Below, piece after piece: positions 1 through 13,599 of a DNA stretch of 64,000 nt. Every line of letters begins with the position of its first letter. Within the stretch, counting starts at the first letter, position 1. A program made the position numbers and the translations under genes. The notes below the pieces were generated by a model. That model was not told the origin of the DNA. It saw nothing but the letters and a program-made list of their open reading frames with translations, and did no database searches. Source of the DNA: Plectrocnemia conspersa (Eukaryota; Arthropoda; Insecta; Trichoptera; Polycentropodidae); contig VTFK01000067.1 of NCBI GenBank assembly GCA_009617715.1, positions 62,001 through 126,000 of the forward strand, written 5' to 3'.

Positions 1-1039
1 AGAGCAACAGTGTAATTATTCTACTTTATCTTCAGTACATTTGTTATCCTTCGATTTAGTCATTTACGAATAAAGGGTTTAAAGAGTTTTTATGTTGTGG
101 TAATTGATGGCATTTATCTACATTACTATTTTAAGAATACTTGAGTGTTCCTATATAACGATATCTTGTGTCTTATTTAGTTTATTAATTTATTTGTTTA
201 TTTATGATATTTTAGAATTTTATAATGGTATATTGATTTTTAATTTTAATCACGTAAAAAAATAAATGCTAATTTAAATCTTAAATCTAAAGTAACTTAT
301 TGAAAATATTTTTAATTTTAATAGTTTATTTTCTTTAAAAACTCAGTACTATATCTATATAAGTATACGTTCTCTTTTAACTATAGTCATAAATATATTT
401 TAATATCTTAAATTTCCATTTCCTAATAGGATTGCCTGAATAAATATAAAATTGGTATATGACCAATTTTTATATTCATTCTGTTGAACTTTATTTCAAT
501 TTTTTTAAACATATAACCTAAGCCAAAATACTAGGGCTATAAATATGTTTTTAATTTTATATACATAAAAGACTTATAATTATTTTTTAACATAATTAAC
601 TGAAAGTAAATTTGTATTATTATATTTATTATTCCTTTGCTAAATGTATGTATATCTGCTTCTTTTTATGACATATTGGACTTAATTAATAAAAATACCA
701 AAGACAAATTATTTCTATAAAATTACTTTACTTTTCGTAACCCCACTTAATTAAAAACAGTGCTGTGTGCTTTTGTATGGTCTTGCTAAAATTTATTGGT
801 AGAATTAAATATATTTATAAATTTTAAGCATGAATTCATACGATCTTAGCAAATTAGCATTATTACTACCCCTACTATTGCAGTGCAACCTAAGAACATA
901 AATAATTATAAAAATCGTCAGTTTACTTTACTAATTAATTTTTTCTAGTCCTTGTGTCAGAAGTATTATGTTAAATATAATTGTGCAACAATTATAATCG
1001 TTTAATAATATATTAGTTGTATATTTTATGTTATGTTAC
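1..1039. other. AT-rich intergenic DNA
   Basis: Low-complexity AT-rich sequence with no long open frame, RNA gene or repeat boundary that I can recognise. Confidence 0.6.
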
Positions 1040-1200
1040 GTAAGTCCTCTTTCTGGAGGAAAGAATCCCGTTTTCGCTGAAGCGAGTTGAACTTCGTACA
1101 CAGAACGTTAAGCTGACCAAGAATTTAACGTGAAGAGGGAAGCGGAAACTGAAGTTAGTTAACCTTCTTTGAATTTAAGTCTATACAAACTTGAAGTATA
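1040..1200 (+). repeat. Dispersed repeat family A, partial copy 1
   Basis: This patch is more GC-rich than its surroundings. It carries the family signature CGTGAAGAGGGAAGCGG near 1130-1147 and ends in a CTATACAAACTTGAAG stretch. Related strings occur near 11590, 33750, 54980 and 58990. The 3' module seen in copies at 11575 and 33663 is not evident here. The element class is unknown; a non-autonomous transposon is my inference. Confidence 0.5.
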
Positions 1201-2134
1201 AATTAAATGTTATCTCTAGGGTAGAATTTACTTTTTCGTCTAAGGCTAATTACTGATCTAGTTGTAACCGTAATTTTTGTTAGGGCTCAACTTTTTTTTT
1301 GTCGTTATTTTCGTTTAGGATTGACACGCTATTTCAATGCATTTTTAATGAGCTTTATAATTTGATAAAAATATATTTTTTATCTTGAACGTATAAAACA
1401 TGCCAATATAATATATTATATGTTAAGTATGCCTGCTATCTTTCTTTTAGGTCATATCTGTTTCTCACGCTCAAATATTGTATTGTTTTGCGATTTAATT
1501 TTTTTAATTAACTATCACTAATTAATTTCTGGGTGGTTCAATTATTAAGCCCATTAGATTCATTTCTTAATTTAAAATAAAAGAAACAGAAAAAAACTTC
1601 AAACTCATCTTACAGTTGCACTCTAAAAAAAATACTTTTAGGTAATCTTTCAAGATTTTTTATGTATTTTTACTAATGATTTTAAGCAATTTCTGAGAGA
1701 GTAGCAATGCAATTTTTTTTTTTCTAGATTTATATGTTATATATTCGCGAATTTTAGACAACGTCATTTGAGCAAGTAACTAATTTATTGCTTTTGGATA
1801 AATTCAGTTTTAAAAGAATGAAATAAAATTATATGCTCTTTCACCTGTAATTTATTTATTGATATTTTTATAATAATAAATAAAATTAACTTGATTCAGA
1901 CTAAAACATGAAACTGGTAAAATCGGTAAGAAAAATAGCAAAAAAATATGTTTGTATTACTAAGAACATTATTTGCAATAAATGCAACATTTTAAATATT
2001 GCTAAAGGTTTTTTATTGAAATACTTATTATTTCATATACATATTTTGTTGTTAAAATGACACTAGTGACTCTCAACTAGAGTTTAAAAAATCATCTTAT
2101 CTGTGATAATGTCACTAGATCTTTAAATCTCGTA
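1201..2134. other. AT-rich intergenic DNA
   Basis: I see only AT-rich sequence with homopolymer runs. No feature is supported. Confidence 0.6.
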
Positions 2135-2410
2135 AAGTTCACCCTTGTATTGAGAAATTATGAAAAGTCCGCATTTGAAAATGAATTCCGGAAGCGTGTT
2201 TCGCATGCACCGGATACCGGAAGCACGTGGCGTGACGTGACCGGACGCTGTTTACACCGACACCAGGATGTTACGCCCTTTTTTCGTCGTCCGTCCTCAA
2301 AAGAGAAGCGAAGAGGGGAAAAAAAAAAAACAAAAAAAAGGTCGACGATAAAGCCTAATAAAAGTGCCACCACGCATACATATTCGACGTTGCTTTGACG
2401 AATAAGGGAA
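2135..2410. other. Complex-sequence island (possible conserved noncoding element)
   Basis: GC content and sequence complexity rise sharply here, with repeated CCGGA-type words (accggataccgga, gaccggacgc). Short open frames exist on both strands, but they overlap each other, contain poly-A-encoded lysine runs and resemble no family. I read it as noncoding. Conservation cannot be judged from one sequence. Confidence 0.3.
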
Positions 2411-3195
2411 AAGAGAAAAAATAACACATTTTATACATACGGATTAGAGACGACATTATATGGTGCTCATTTTCCTATCAAAAATGTTATTTAAATATCT
2501 CTATACAGTGTTTTTATTATTAAAGGTATATTAAATAATATAAATAAATATACTAATTATATATATTATTTATGTTAGTGGTTTAAAACCATTCTCATGT
2601 TTACAATTCGTTATATGTAAGCACAATCATATAAAACTGTCTCTGAATTATTGATGATAATATTTTTTTGGTTTATAAGTACCTATTTTATAATTATGCT
2701 TTAAAACAATCTGTAAACACAAAATTTAAAAAATATTTAAACAATACATAAACGAAATAAAATAAATATAAAATTTACTGCTTAATAAGTGGCGTGAAGA
2801 TCAATATCTGTTTAAATAACTTTTAGTTCCCTTTTTAAATGATTAATTTTAATAATAATAATTATACATTTATTTTCATCAGAGTAAACATTGAACCGTG
2901 CACTGTGGTAATCTGGTCTTGTATTAAGCCATAATCCCTTACGGCTGAATTTCGTCACGTCCGGTATAAACAAATAGCACGGATTTCACAGGGTTTCTGT
3001 ATTGAGACGATTCAGTGTGCACCAGTATTTATAAAAAAAATAACACTACATAAACAATTTCTTACAACGACGTGATTATAGACATATTATTAAAATATAT
3101 AATATGTAAAGGGACAGGCGATGGTCATTTGCACATCATATGCTTGTATGAACGAGTGGAGGTAACATTACTGGTAGACATTACTACTGTTCACT
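2411..3195. other. AT-rich DNA with a small island at 2885-3025
   Basis: Mostly AT-rich. At 2885-3025 and 3110-3190 the sequence is more complex (for example cgtcacgtccgg, gtgcaccag), without a coding frame. Confidence 0.4.
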
Positions 3196-3200
3196 TAGAC

Positions 3201-3236
3201 CAGGGATCCCCAAACTATGGCTCTTGACACTTATGG
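3201..3236 (+). mobile_element. hAT-like terminus fragment (single end)
   Basis: The string CAGGGATCCCCAAACTATGG followed by CTC resembles the start of many hAT transposon terminal inverted repeats, which begin CAGGGGT-CCCAAAC or similar. No matching inverted end and no 8-bp duplication were found nearby, so at most this is an orphan end. A chance match is possible. Confidence 0.3.
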
Positions 3237-4179
3237 ACAAAAATAATTAACGAACATTCACTATATCAAATATTTCAAAATAATGTAATAATGTTTTATC
3301 ATTTTGTAAAAGTAAATATAGTCTAAGTATTCATTATTTTTATTTATATTATTTCAACATTATTAATTTAAACTTTGAAAATGCGGATAATTTCGTCTCT
3401 TAAAAGATTTTTTTATGGTCATAATATTATCGGAGAATACGATAAAAACAATAATAAATTTAAATATAAGCACAAAATACCAAAGCACATATTGCTTTAG
3501 CACAATTTTAAAGTTTCATACATTGAGCTGAATATACATTAATAAGCACTTAATTCAGTGTTTTTTTTTTTTTATTCTTTCACTGAAATAGTAAAAGGTT
3601 TTTAGATTTTTTCCATCCTTTTTTTTAAATAAAAACCACTGACGTTTTATTTTATACTATCAAAATTTTATATATAAAAATAGTAAAATACCAGTAATAT
3701 ATAGGGTATATAACACGTTGTATTTTTTTAAGATTAATTATTGTATTGAAATAATCGTTTAAAAAAAACACGTAAATTAAATGCATTGGGATGAAAACAG
3801 TAGTTTCTTATTACCTAATAAATATATAGTCAGACAATGAAGTAATTTTATAAAGTTGCCAGTACATTTCGTATTATATGGCTCATTGCATTTCTTTGTG
3901 GTATTTATTTATTTTATTAATTTATTTAGCTAGTGTAGCTAATTGTTTTAATTACCAACCGTTCCCATTATGCATTTATAACAGTTTTTTTTTGCAAGTG
4001 CTATTAAACCGTTTAATATATATCTTCTCGCTAACCAGAATAAACCTGTTCTTAAAAGGTAACAAAATAGTTCTTGCAACAATTTTTGTCGCACTGATTT
4101 ATGTGGTCCCGTCACGAAAGAAATGTATTGCAAATAAAATTATTAGATTGCCTTAATATTTATTTTAGGCGTTGATTTA
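3237..4179. other. AT-rich intergenic DNA
   Basis: No supported feature. Short open frames near 3880-4150 on both strands look like chance frames in AT-rich sequence. Confidence 0.5.
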
Positions 4180-4440
4180 TTAGGTCCATGGTTGAGTCGG
4201 TAGTTATTCTTCTTGTACAGGAGACGAGGCGGAATTCCGTTGTCGAAGTAGTGAAGTCGAATTTATCTAGTCCAGTTTTAGTACCGCGTTAATATGCATA
4301 TTCGGTATTGTGGGCCCGCCGTGTTTTCACTACGTACGTTGGTAGGGATCAGATAATCGATAGCGTACGTCTTGACGTCTGCTTGAACCACAGTCTGGTC
4401 TCTTGCCATGATTTTTTTATACATGGCTCGGGGGTCTTAA
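4180..4440. other. Complex-sequence island
   Basis: A patch of mixed composition (gtgggcccgccgtg, ctacgtacg, gcgtacgtcttgacgtc) with no open frame of note. It may be a regulatory element or an old transposon. Nothing in it lets me choose. Confidence 0.25.
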
Positions 4441-6060
4441 CAAATAAGAATAAATAAAAATGGGAAGATATATTTATATATCGATATGTTCATTGTTATG
4501 GCTATAATACCAAGGCCGTGAATCGTAAAATTAAAAATATATTTAGTTTTATTTTCAAAACATTTGGGTGAAAATTGCAAAAACAAATAATTTAATAAAT
4601 TTTTATATAAAAAAAAAAGAATTGGAACTTATATTTTTAAGCGTTGAAAAGTTGTAAAAATATACTATTGTACTTTTGAATATTTGTATACATAACATAT
4701 ACCAAAATACCATATTATATATTATATACAATTTCACATTATTATTTCTTTATGATTTCTTACATACTTCGTTAGAAAAGAAAGAGTTCTGAAATAACAT
4801 AAATGTGCCTTTTAATAGTATATCAATAAATGGTACAACATAAAATGCAACTGGCATAAAGTAAATATAATTTATTATTAAAAGAAAATATAATTAGTAA
4901 TAAGAAATAAATATAATTTCTTGTAAAATATGATTATTTGATGTTTTAGGATTTAACGAAAACAAATATTTCAGATGTAATTACGAAATAGAATATATAA
5001 TATATATATATATACTATATATTAAGGCTACAATAATATTATTAGATGTGATTGAAAATTAATAATGTATATTGTATAATAATGTATGTAGGTATATTGG
5101 ATATCATGGTTAAGATACCTATAAGTAGTTATGGTATACAATTATTTAATATATGACTATATCACTGTAATTATTTAATCAAAAAGTTATTAGCAAAATA
5201 TAGTGCGATTTATTAGGCAATTATTTTAATAGATATGTGCATTCAAATAAATGCTTTTAAACGAATGTATGTTCACTTATGTACATAAGATATATCTTCG
5301 GATTATTTCTTCAGAAAAGGATTATTTGCAAAGAGTGATTCCTAAGGTGTTTACTGTTTTGTATAACAGTAATGCATAATATTTTATATATTGCTCATTA
5401 GAGAAATACATTATTTTAGTCTCAATAAAAATTTTCATATGCGTAATGAAACTGATTATAAAATTAAAAATTTGTGGTAAATAAAAATATTTTTACTGTT
5501 CTTAAAAACTCTTTTTGGATTATCTTACGTATTTATACATTTTCCTTGTTCTTTGTTAAACATATTCGTGTTACAATAAGTTTTATTTTCAATTTGTATT
5601 TTTATTTTTTAACGACGGGACAAATATTTACAAATATTTGAGTCAGATATATTTTGATCGACCTCACCACAATCCACCCTATTTATTTGATCAAAAGCAG
5701 CAAATTTAATATAATATGATATTATAAAATATGATTTATTAAAACTTTTGAAAATTTAAGTTTTTACATCGAAATTTATAAAACCAATATTAAGAAAATG
5801 TATAGCGTCACTGAGTATAAATTTACTATACTATTTTTAGATAAGTTGTTTTTGTGTATTTTGATATATATTATTTCGTCGAGACTTGAGAGTCTGTATA
5901 ATTTCAATTACCATTTTTTTTATTTAATAATATCAGATTTTTTCTTTATGGACTTATTCAAATTTCATCTGTATTGTGTGACTCGTAATTTATACCGCAG
6001 TATACATATATATTTATTTATTTATATATTTTTCCCATTCGTAGAGTACAAAGAAACATA
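4441..6060. other. AT-rich intergenic DNA
   Basis: Very AT-rich, including a TA dinucleotide run near 5000-5020. The open frame at 5798-6061 is rich in Phe, Tyr, Ile and Leu, as chance frames in AT-rich DNA are. Confidence 0.55.
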
Positions 6061-6470
6061 AATTATCCGCGTATGAATGAAAAGCGAACAATCGCCAGGG
6101 GCAAAAATAAAAACACAAGAAAAATGATTGATGAATGCACTGTGTACTATTTTTGAGTACGACGCCCCATTACTCCAAAACGGGCAACAAGAGAGTTTCG
6201 CGACATTTTGCGGAAAGGCAAAGTGTTATCATTTGATTAATACGGTCAGGAAATAATTAACAATATGCAAATCTACCACTGTCTTTCGCCATTCCATTGA
6301 ATACTCTGTGTGCGAGTTAACACACTATGGCTGCTATGTGCTCTTAATTGGTTCGCTTTTGTCGAATAGCCAACTCTTCGCGCTCTCGTGAAATTTTCAG
6401 TTTTAATTAGCCACTCGGATGTTCGGAACGTGTGTGTGCTGTTCGAGGTGATTGTTTGAGAAATTTCGTA
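6061..6470. promoter_or_regulatory. Candidate upstream regulatory island with POU octamer
   Basis: About 400 bases of clearly higher complexity within AT-rich DNA. It contains a perfect POU octamer ATGCAAAT at 6265-6272 and several TAATTA/TTAATT homeodomain-type cores. It is noncoding in all frames. A regulatory role is inferred from composition and motifs only. It lies 14 kb upstream of the Beat gene start. Confidence 0.3.
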
Positions 6471-7960
6471 TAAAATGCATATTATGGCCTATATAACTGA
6501 TTACAAATTCCAGTAAAATATAAGCAATAAAACTAGCATTTATTTTTATTTTAAGAGCGGAAAAGAATGTGTACCTTGTATTATATAAACACTAAATAAT
6601 ATGAACATACAACTATTGTTTAAATATAACTGACTTTTCTATGATTTTTTAGATGCATATATATAAACCAATTTACAAATATTATTTATTCAACAAATAT
6701 ATTTTTTGTGGTGCTATTTAAGTAGCAGCTCATGCGTTTTAAAGATTGATAATATAAAGTATATGATATTATAAATAAAATATACAATTTAAATGTAAAA
6801 TACTTTAAATCATAGATATACATATATATTTTTTATGGTGCAGAAAGGTCATGTTTATGTTGTTGTTTTGTATATAATATGAATTAATAGTTTTCTGCTT
6901 TTACTAAAAAATTACTTGGAAACTCGTATTAAAATGTGCTATTTAAAAAAATAAAAATTGTGTCATAATAAACTTAAAGTAACATAACAATATGAAGATA
7001 ATTAAACATCATTTTGAGACGATTTGAAAAGAAAAAATACATTTTAATTAAAGAACAATTGGGGTTGCAGTAGAAATATTTTACATACATATCTCTATAA
7101 GTGGTAGAAAAAGTATTGGGCAAAAAATGCGATTACAGAAATAGTTTTAGATTTTTAAATCTCTTTTACCTAAGTAAAAAATGATAATTTTAACTTAATT
7201 ACAACATTGAGTAAGGTAATAAACAGTTTCGATCAACTTTTTTTATTTTTTATGGAGTATTAACTTAATCATTATTAAACTCGAAAAACATGATTATATA
7301 TTATAATGTGTGGATGAGTCATATAAGTCAATAAAAATAACTTTAAAATCAGTGAAAAGTATTAAGAGGTTATTCAATTCCAGTTAAACATACAAAAGAC
7401 TAATGAACTAAAGTTGATCATTGTTGTTAAAATATTTAAATATTATGTGTATTTATTAATAAGCCTTTAATATAAAAATTCTGTATTAAGTTAAGTATTG
7501 ATATTAAGAAAATTATACATAACAAATTACTGCTTCATTTCCCCTATTGTGAAACCATTTTATTTTTAGCTTATAATATGTATTCAGAGAGATTTCAAAA
7601 GATACGTTATAAAAGCAGAGTAATGAGAGCAGTTCTAAATAAAAATATAGTTTATAATACATATACAAATTAGTAAAGCATGAAAATAAATTTGGTTTGA
7701 TGTGTTTTTTTATATACATTTATACGTTAATTAGTTATCACATAATTACATTTTTTATAAATATCATATATTGTTAAAAAAAGTTATTTATGGGGAACAA
7801 TCGAAAAAGGTGAGAAAAGAATGAAATTTTTCACAGTGTATTATAATGAAATACAAGAATAAGTATTCTGGCGAGTGCTTGTAAAGCCAAACGGTTTTTC
7901 AGAACGAGAGAAATGATTTCAGATGTTAGTCTAATACGTCTGAAAAAAAATACGTTTTAA
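6471..7960. other. AT-rich intergenic DNA
   Basis: No supported feature. The open frame at 7513-7719 (minus) is a Tyr/Phe/Lys-rich chance frame. Confidence 0.55.
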
Positions 7961-8155
7961 GAAGCCTTTTTTCTAAGCCAGATACTAGAAATACCAAGCA
8001 TTCGAGCCACATTAACAATAAACGCCAGGGTTTTGAACATAGCTCGTCAAGATTACACAGAAGCCCTCCACAACAGGCCACTACTAGGGATAGCCTTCCC
8101 TCTTACTAAGGTATCCAACCGTACACATGACCCCCCGCCAGGGCTTCGCCCTTGA
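7961..8155 (+). other. Unassigned open frame without start codon in a complex patch
   Basis: Sixty-four codons stay open from 7961 to a TGA at 8153-8155. There is no usable ATG. The translation is unlike the surrounding AT-driven frames: it is balanced in Arg, Ala, Leu and Pro and contains NIARQDY and RPLLGIAFPL. The patch of higher complexity continues to about 8340. It could be a fossil of a transposon ORF, but I do not recognise the family. The minus strand of the same patch is also partly open, so chance cannot be excluded. Confidence 0.2.
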
Positions 8156-8596
8156 ATATTTGAACCTACTCAGAAATCATCTAGAAAAAAAAAGCAATTA
8201 TCGACACCATCATAGAATGAAACCTACCGCCAGATGTGTATCCCTTAAATGCCCAGCTAAAAGTCAGCACCTGAATGTATTTTAGAGAATTTATGAAGTC
8301 AGAGCTCGCCTTTTTGACTGCAGTTATAGATTTGGCAATTTCTTATCTTGTAGTGTAACATTTAAATCAACAAAAAAATAGGTAATTATCATGTATGCTT
8401 CAAATAATATTAAGATCATGACAAAAAAAACAAACAGTTAAATTCTATAATGTAAACCATACACCTAAAACATAAACTTCTAGAATATTGTCCGAAATAA
8501 AATTTAACTTAAAAGACAAACATTTTTCGATATCCCTTTGCATCCAGAGACCAGATGCCACGCGCTTTTAATAAAAAAAACAGCCTCAGCTGCATA

Positions 8597-8653
8597 GTGA
8601 CATCTATGAACTGTTTATTTTATTATATTTATAATTAATTATATAGATGTCAC
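8597..8653. repeat. Short inverted repeat, 11-bp perfect arms
   Basis: GTGACATCTAT at 8597-8607 is matched by ATAGATGTCAC at 8643-8653 across a 35-base AT-only loop. It could be a small foldback element or a cruciform-prone site. No target duplication is apparent. Confidence 0.6.
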
Positions 8654-8659
8654 CGATTC

Positions 8660-9774
8660 TTAGGCTTAAAGTCTGGTGGTTAATGGACTTATATACTAAG
8701 GTATTCATTATATTTAATTGACTTATCTAGCTGTATTGACTTACACAGTTGTTAATGATTTACCTCGTTGCAACATTTTAAGATAGCTCACAACAGAACA
8801 ATAAAAAATATACATAAAAATGTACCAAGCAGTACCAAATACATATTTATAAGAAGAATAAATAATTTAATCTGTATTTATTTGCTTTGATTGAAGATAT
8901 ATCACACAATAATTCAACGTGATACAGGAAAATTCTTCCTCATCTTTTGCCAATTAAGTAAAATAAACATGATGAGACTGACATAATTTCTTGAATCGAT
9001 TTTATATTTATAGACCTAAGTGTTGCTCGTATTTAAATTTTAAAATAATCTGTTGAGATAAAGAATACGAATTATAAATTAATCCGATCAAGCACAAGCG
9101 CTTTTGCGTAAAAACGGTCGATTTTTCGGGTAAATAACAATTTTGTATTTTCCATTTACTTTAGAATATGTATGTGTAAAAAACTGCTTTTAAAACAATC
9201 AAACAGTTTTATGAAAGTATATCCATATATTTTTTTATAGTTTTAACACACTTCGGTTAAAAAAATACGAGGACATTCTGTTATATAATAGTTAATCAAG
9301 GAATGATACCGTCATGAAATAGAATGTACAGATGTTTATAAAAAAAATTGTAACTACTATTGTAGTTCATCTGCTTATTAGCATATGTCACTAATAATAA
9401 TATAATTTAGTTGCACGGAATATTCTAAAATAGAAAAAAATTAAATTTTTCAGCACCTAGGACAAAATATTTAACAGTATGCTTGTAAGGAATGTAAATC
9501 ACTGCATCTATACTATGTATAGTACTGTCTATCTTTTAGTTAGTTACATAAAATATATTTCTTGCTAATTTAAAAATTTTACATCATATCAAAAGATAAG
9601 TCCCTTGCGGCTTATCTCCTTCTCTCCTCTTTACATATCAAAATTATTCGATCAATACCATAATGTAAAATATATTCTTAAACTTTAAAACAATCTCTTT
9701 CGATCTCGACTGGCAGATGTTGTTCCCACGTATTTTTTTTAGTTCTATCCATTTCTAAAAAAAATACCACACAC
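8660..9774. other. AT-rich intergenic DNA
   Basis: Nothing supported beyond AT-rich sequence and a small more complex patch around 9600-9720. Confidence 0.5.
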
Positions 9775-10289
9775 ACGCCCGTAAATAATGCATTGGCAAA
9801 GTTTCTATTATCCGCGAAGGGAATAAGATAGAGGGCACATTTGCGTCCGTCACATAGATGTGCCGCCTAATGTAACTCGACCTCAGGGGGGATTCGAACC
9901 CGGAAATTAAAGTGTCAAGCGATGCCATCTACCATCTCCGCAGCAGCCTTCTAAACCACCCCCTCCCGTTCCACCCTCACGCCGACGGGGATTCGCCCAA
10001 ATTTGCAAAACATTAAACTTGCCTCGTTTCAAGCGAGTCGACATTCGCCCTCGAGTCGAATTCGTTAGTTTGCTCGCTCACTGCGGAAATGTTTGCGATC
10101 AACGCGTCTTCTTTTGCCGATGTAGCTTTCGGTTTGATGCATGTGTATACATTTTTACTCGACGATATGGTAATACGGCATAAGGTGGAGCATAGGGTGG
10201 CTCGATCGAGAGGGAAATCACCAAATCGTGCGATTTGTAGAAGAGGGACTCACGAAGATGATTACAAGGAAGTGAATGCACATTAACCT
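9775..10289. other. GC-richer island
   Basis: About 500 bases with strikingly higher GC, including a C-rich stretch near 9956-9983. A tRNA-like box pair lies inside it (listed separately). Two short overlapping opposite-strand frames near 10090-10286 look fortuitous. It may combine an old SINE with unique sequence. Confidence 0.35.
9890..9934 (-). ncRNA. tRNA-like Pol III box pair (possible SINE head or tRNA relic)
   Basis: On the minus strand, GGTTCGAATCC at 9900-9890 is a perfect B box. TGGTAGATGG at 9934-9925 is a near-match to the A box, about 34 bases upstream. This order and spacing fit a tRNA-derived SINE head or decayed tRNA. I cannot fold a full cloverleaf with acceptor and anticodon stems, so I do not call a functional tRNA. 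No poly(A) or tandem tail could be placed. Confidence 0.35.
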
Positions 10290-11574
10290 TAACAATCTAC
10301 AACAAAAGCTTAAAATTGAATTGGTCACAAAACATAATAACTAAGACTTTAACCCATACAACTTCAATGTCTCCCGTAGTTCACTATCGTAGAATATTTG
10401 ATTTCAATTATAATTTTCTTACGCCATTAACTAACCTTAAACTACAAAATCGTTTCATTACATGACACATTTACCTTAAAATTATCAAGATAACGTTATA
10501 ATAAACATTAAATTCAATCGGTAATCTTGTAAGACGGACTTTATCACTCAGCGCCTAAGAATGATATATTGTGCACTTATTATTCTTGTCCGTTCCAAAC
10601 ATTTTTTGTATAGTAATTCTAAAATTAATGTTAAATTCCTAAAATAAGATAATTAACTTCAAATGACATTTAAAATAACGATAAATATATTTTTAATTCA
10701 GATATTTTTTTAGCTCACATTAAAGTGAAAATATCTAAAAAGAATGTACCAACAAAAGTTGCCCGTTAAACTCTTTTAACTGTGTTACACAAATAGGTCT
10801 ATTAGTTTTAATTACTTATATATTATAATATACTTCATTCTTTAAAACTTGCACATTTAATTATTTAAGAAAAAAAGTAAAATAATATGCTGTATTTTAT
10901 GGATTATGGTGACATCCTATAAGAAAAAGCCTAGTGCAATAAATTCACACGTTAAAAAAAAAAAAATACAGGTTGTAATGATTGATAATGCGATTATTTT
11001 TTTATTAAAATATTAATATAAATACATAACGATAATAATTTAACGTATTTGTTACGCGTTCTAATTTCAAGTGGGATGTTGATTAATAAAAACCTTCGAT
11101 AAATTTAAAGCAAAATATAAATTGTAAAACCAAATATTTTCTTTACACTGTTTGTTCATAAAAACGTACATGGCTTGTCTTTGCAACTGTAACATAATTA
11201 TCATATATATTTTAATTTTAAATTTATTTAATTTTATGACTTATTGACAAAAAATAAATAAAATGCACTATAGTTTTAATTGCTTCTGCTAATCATTTTT
11301 ACTTATTATTTAGATTCAATAGAAGTCACTGATTTTTTTTAACTTATATAAAAAAGTTTTAAAACTACTATTTAATCACTTACGTCGTTATTTACTAATA
11401 AAAGTCACGATCCCAAACAAGACGTGATAAAAAAAATATTTATTAATTTATATTGTTAAAATATTGCAAAGAACAATAATATTTATTTATTAATTGTCAT
11501 TGAATGGCTAAAAATGTACAAATCACGTACAATTTATTAAATTACTATAAATATTTCATTTTCTTTAAACATGA
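10290..11574. other. AT-rich intergenic DNA
   Basis: No supported feature. Confidence 0.55.
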
Positions 11575-12172
11575 TTCGGTTTACGAAAAGAGGGAAGCGG
11601 CTGCTTTCTCAGTTTTCCAGTATCGATCAATGCTTTTTGTAGCCTTGCTTCGTATGAGTTTGAATGAGTTTGAATGAACTTTTTTTAATGAACTATTATA
11701 AATATCTGGAGAAAGTTCTTGGTAGGAAAATGATTTTTTTACTTTTGGACCAATGCTACGACTTAGAGACGGAAACAAATTTGATTTCTCAATTAAAGTA
11801 TGCGCTATGTATACGCTTATATACGCTAGTTAAAATGTAGGAGGTTATTTATATCTTCTTACTCGCGTTTAGAAGTGGTATAATTCTTTTTTTTTTATGC
11901 TTTTCTTACAGTTTTGACTGCATATAATCGATTTTTATGAGTGCATATACATGTAGAAATTTGACAATAGTATAAGACATATTTCACTGACTATTAATTC
12001 AATATCCTTCTTTTGTGTTTGTTCAGGCACCGAACCTCTGTTGTTTAATCTTCGTTTGTTACATCTTTAGCATAACTAATGCACTTGTAGGCGAGTTGTA
12101 ATATTTTAGTTTATTACGCTTTTTACGCGTATTTTCGACAAGTCTTTTTTCACGGTCAATGCATATTTGCAT
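11575..12172 (+). repeat. Dispersed repeat family A, long copy
   Basis: Two modules in the same order as the copy at 33663 are visible. The first has AAGAGGGAAGCGGCTGCTTT near 11588-11607 and AATATCTGGAGAAAGTTCTT near 11700. The second has CTTATATACGCT near 11816, then ACGCGTATTTTCGACAAG and CACGGTCAATGCATATTTG, ending near 12172. The 3' part closely matches 22690-22845. Within it GAGTTTGAAT is tandemly duplicated near 11656. No transposase or RT is encoded. Confidence 0.6.
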
Positions 12173-13599
12173 CTGGTTTTTTCACCCGTTCCCGTAATTC
12201 CCACAGTGCTCTTTAAAGTAATTATATTATGCAAGCGTTTCTTTCTACCCGCAAAATTTAAAAGTATCATAGCATAGTAGCGATTTTTCTATTATTGACT
12301 AAGCTCATTTTTGTTATATTTATCTACAATAACAATGAAAAGTCAGATGAGTAATATCTAGTTAATGCAACAAATGTGATCTCACGTAGGTGTAACCCAA
12401 CTGTAACGAATTAGTAAGTGAACGCCGATGCGTTTTTCTGCAAAAGATATATTTATTAACTGTGATGGTTAGTGTTTTAACTACGGTTTTTTATGCTGCC
12501 TTCAAATTGGTAAGTAATTATATTTAGAATTAATTTTTAAGATAAGCATTTCTTGAAAGTGTTAATAAATATTTTATATGAAGTGCATATGTTCATTTCA
12601 TTTTAGATATTACATTAAATTCAATAATAAGTTAGTACCTACTTACAATAAAATATTTTCGAAGCTCATTATTTTATGTCGATATAAAATCCCTGTAATC
12701 AAATTCAAACTCACGTGGAAAAAACACATATTAATATCTTCTGTTCTATACAGCGTCGTTAAATTTAATTTTGTATGAAGCCATACAATATTTTACGACC
12801 GCAATTCGTCTCTTAAAAGCAATCGTAAAACGCAGATTCGTAAACATGCACGTATTTTGCGAACATTTATGTCTCGAAGAATGTATTTAAAAAAATACTC
12901 AATTATTTATTATTGCATATTGAATTGTTAAATTAATTTAGTTAATAATTTACGATACAGCATGCACATAAATTAATTAAATTAAGCAAAATTGAATCAA
13001 CTTTACCTTTTTTAATACTACTTGAATAATTAATATTATTAAAAAATAAATTGCAAGTTACTATAACTTAAAATAAAAAATGTTAATCAATTTTAATCAA
13101 AACTTAGAAAAGCGTTAAAAGTGAACTTATAATTTATATAGAAAATTGGACAGAGAGAATAAAATGATTTTTTTATAAATATATATATAAAAAGAGATAT
13201 AATATTATATATATCTAAAACGTATTTCAACATTAAACAATAATTATTTTATTTAAAAACAAAACAACTGTTATCTGTTCAACGATAAGTAAAGTCGTTG
13301 GATCAACTTCTTGTATTACAAAGATCATATTTCATCAGAAACAAAATGTTAAAATAAATATAACTTGTAAAAATACTCCTTGACTTACTTATATTTAATA
13401 AACATCAAAATATTTAAATAAAAATATATTTATATTTAATAAAATAATAATAATATTTCCTGAGGCAAATAACAAAAATACAAATATCTTCAGTGCTGTA
13501 AGGCTTTTAAGAAAATTTTGTATTTACACTGTTTTTATTACCTGTAAAATAAAGTATAAATATGTATGTATGAGATTATCTCCTTTTGAATGGAAAAAA
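12173..13599. other. AT-rich intergenic DNA
   Basis: No supported feature. A small mixed patch occurs at 12360-12450 and another at 12780-12880. Confidence 0.5.
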
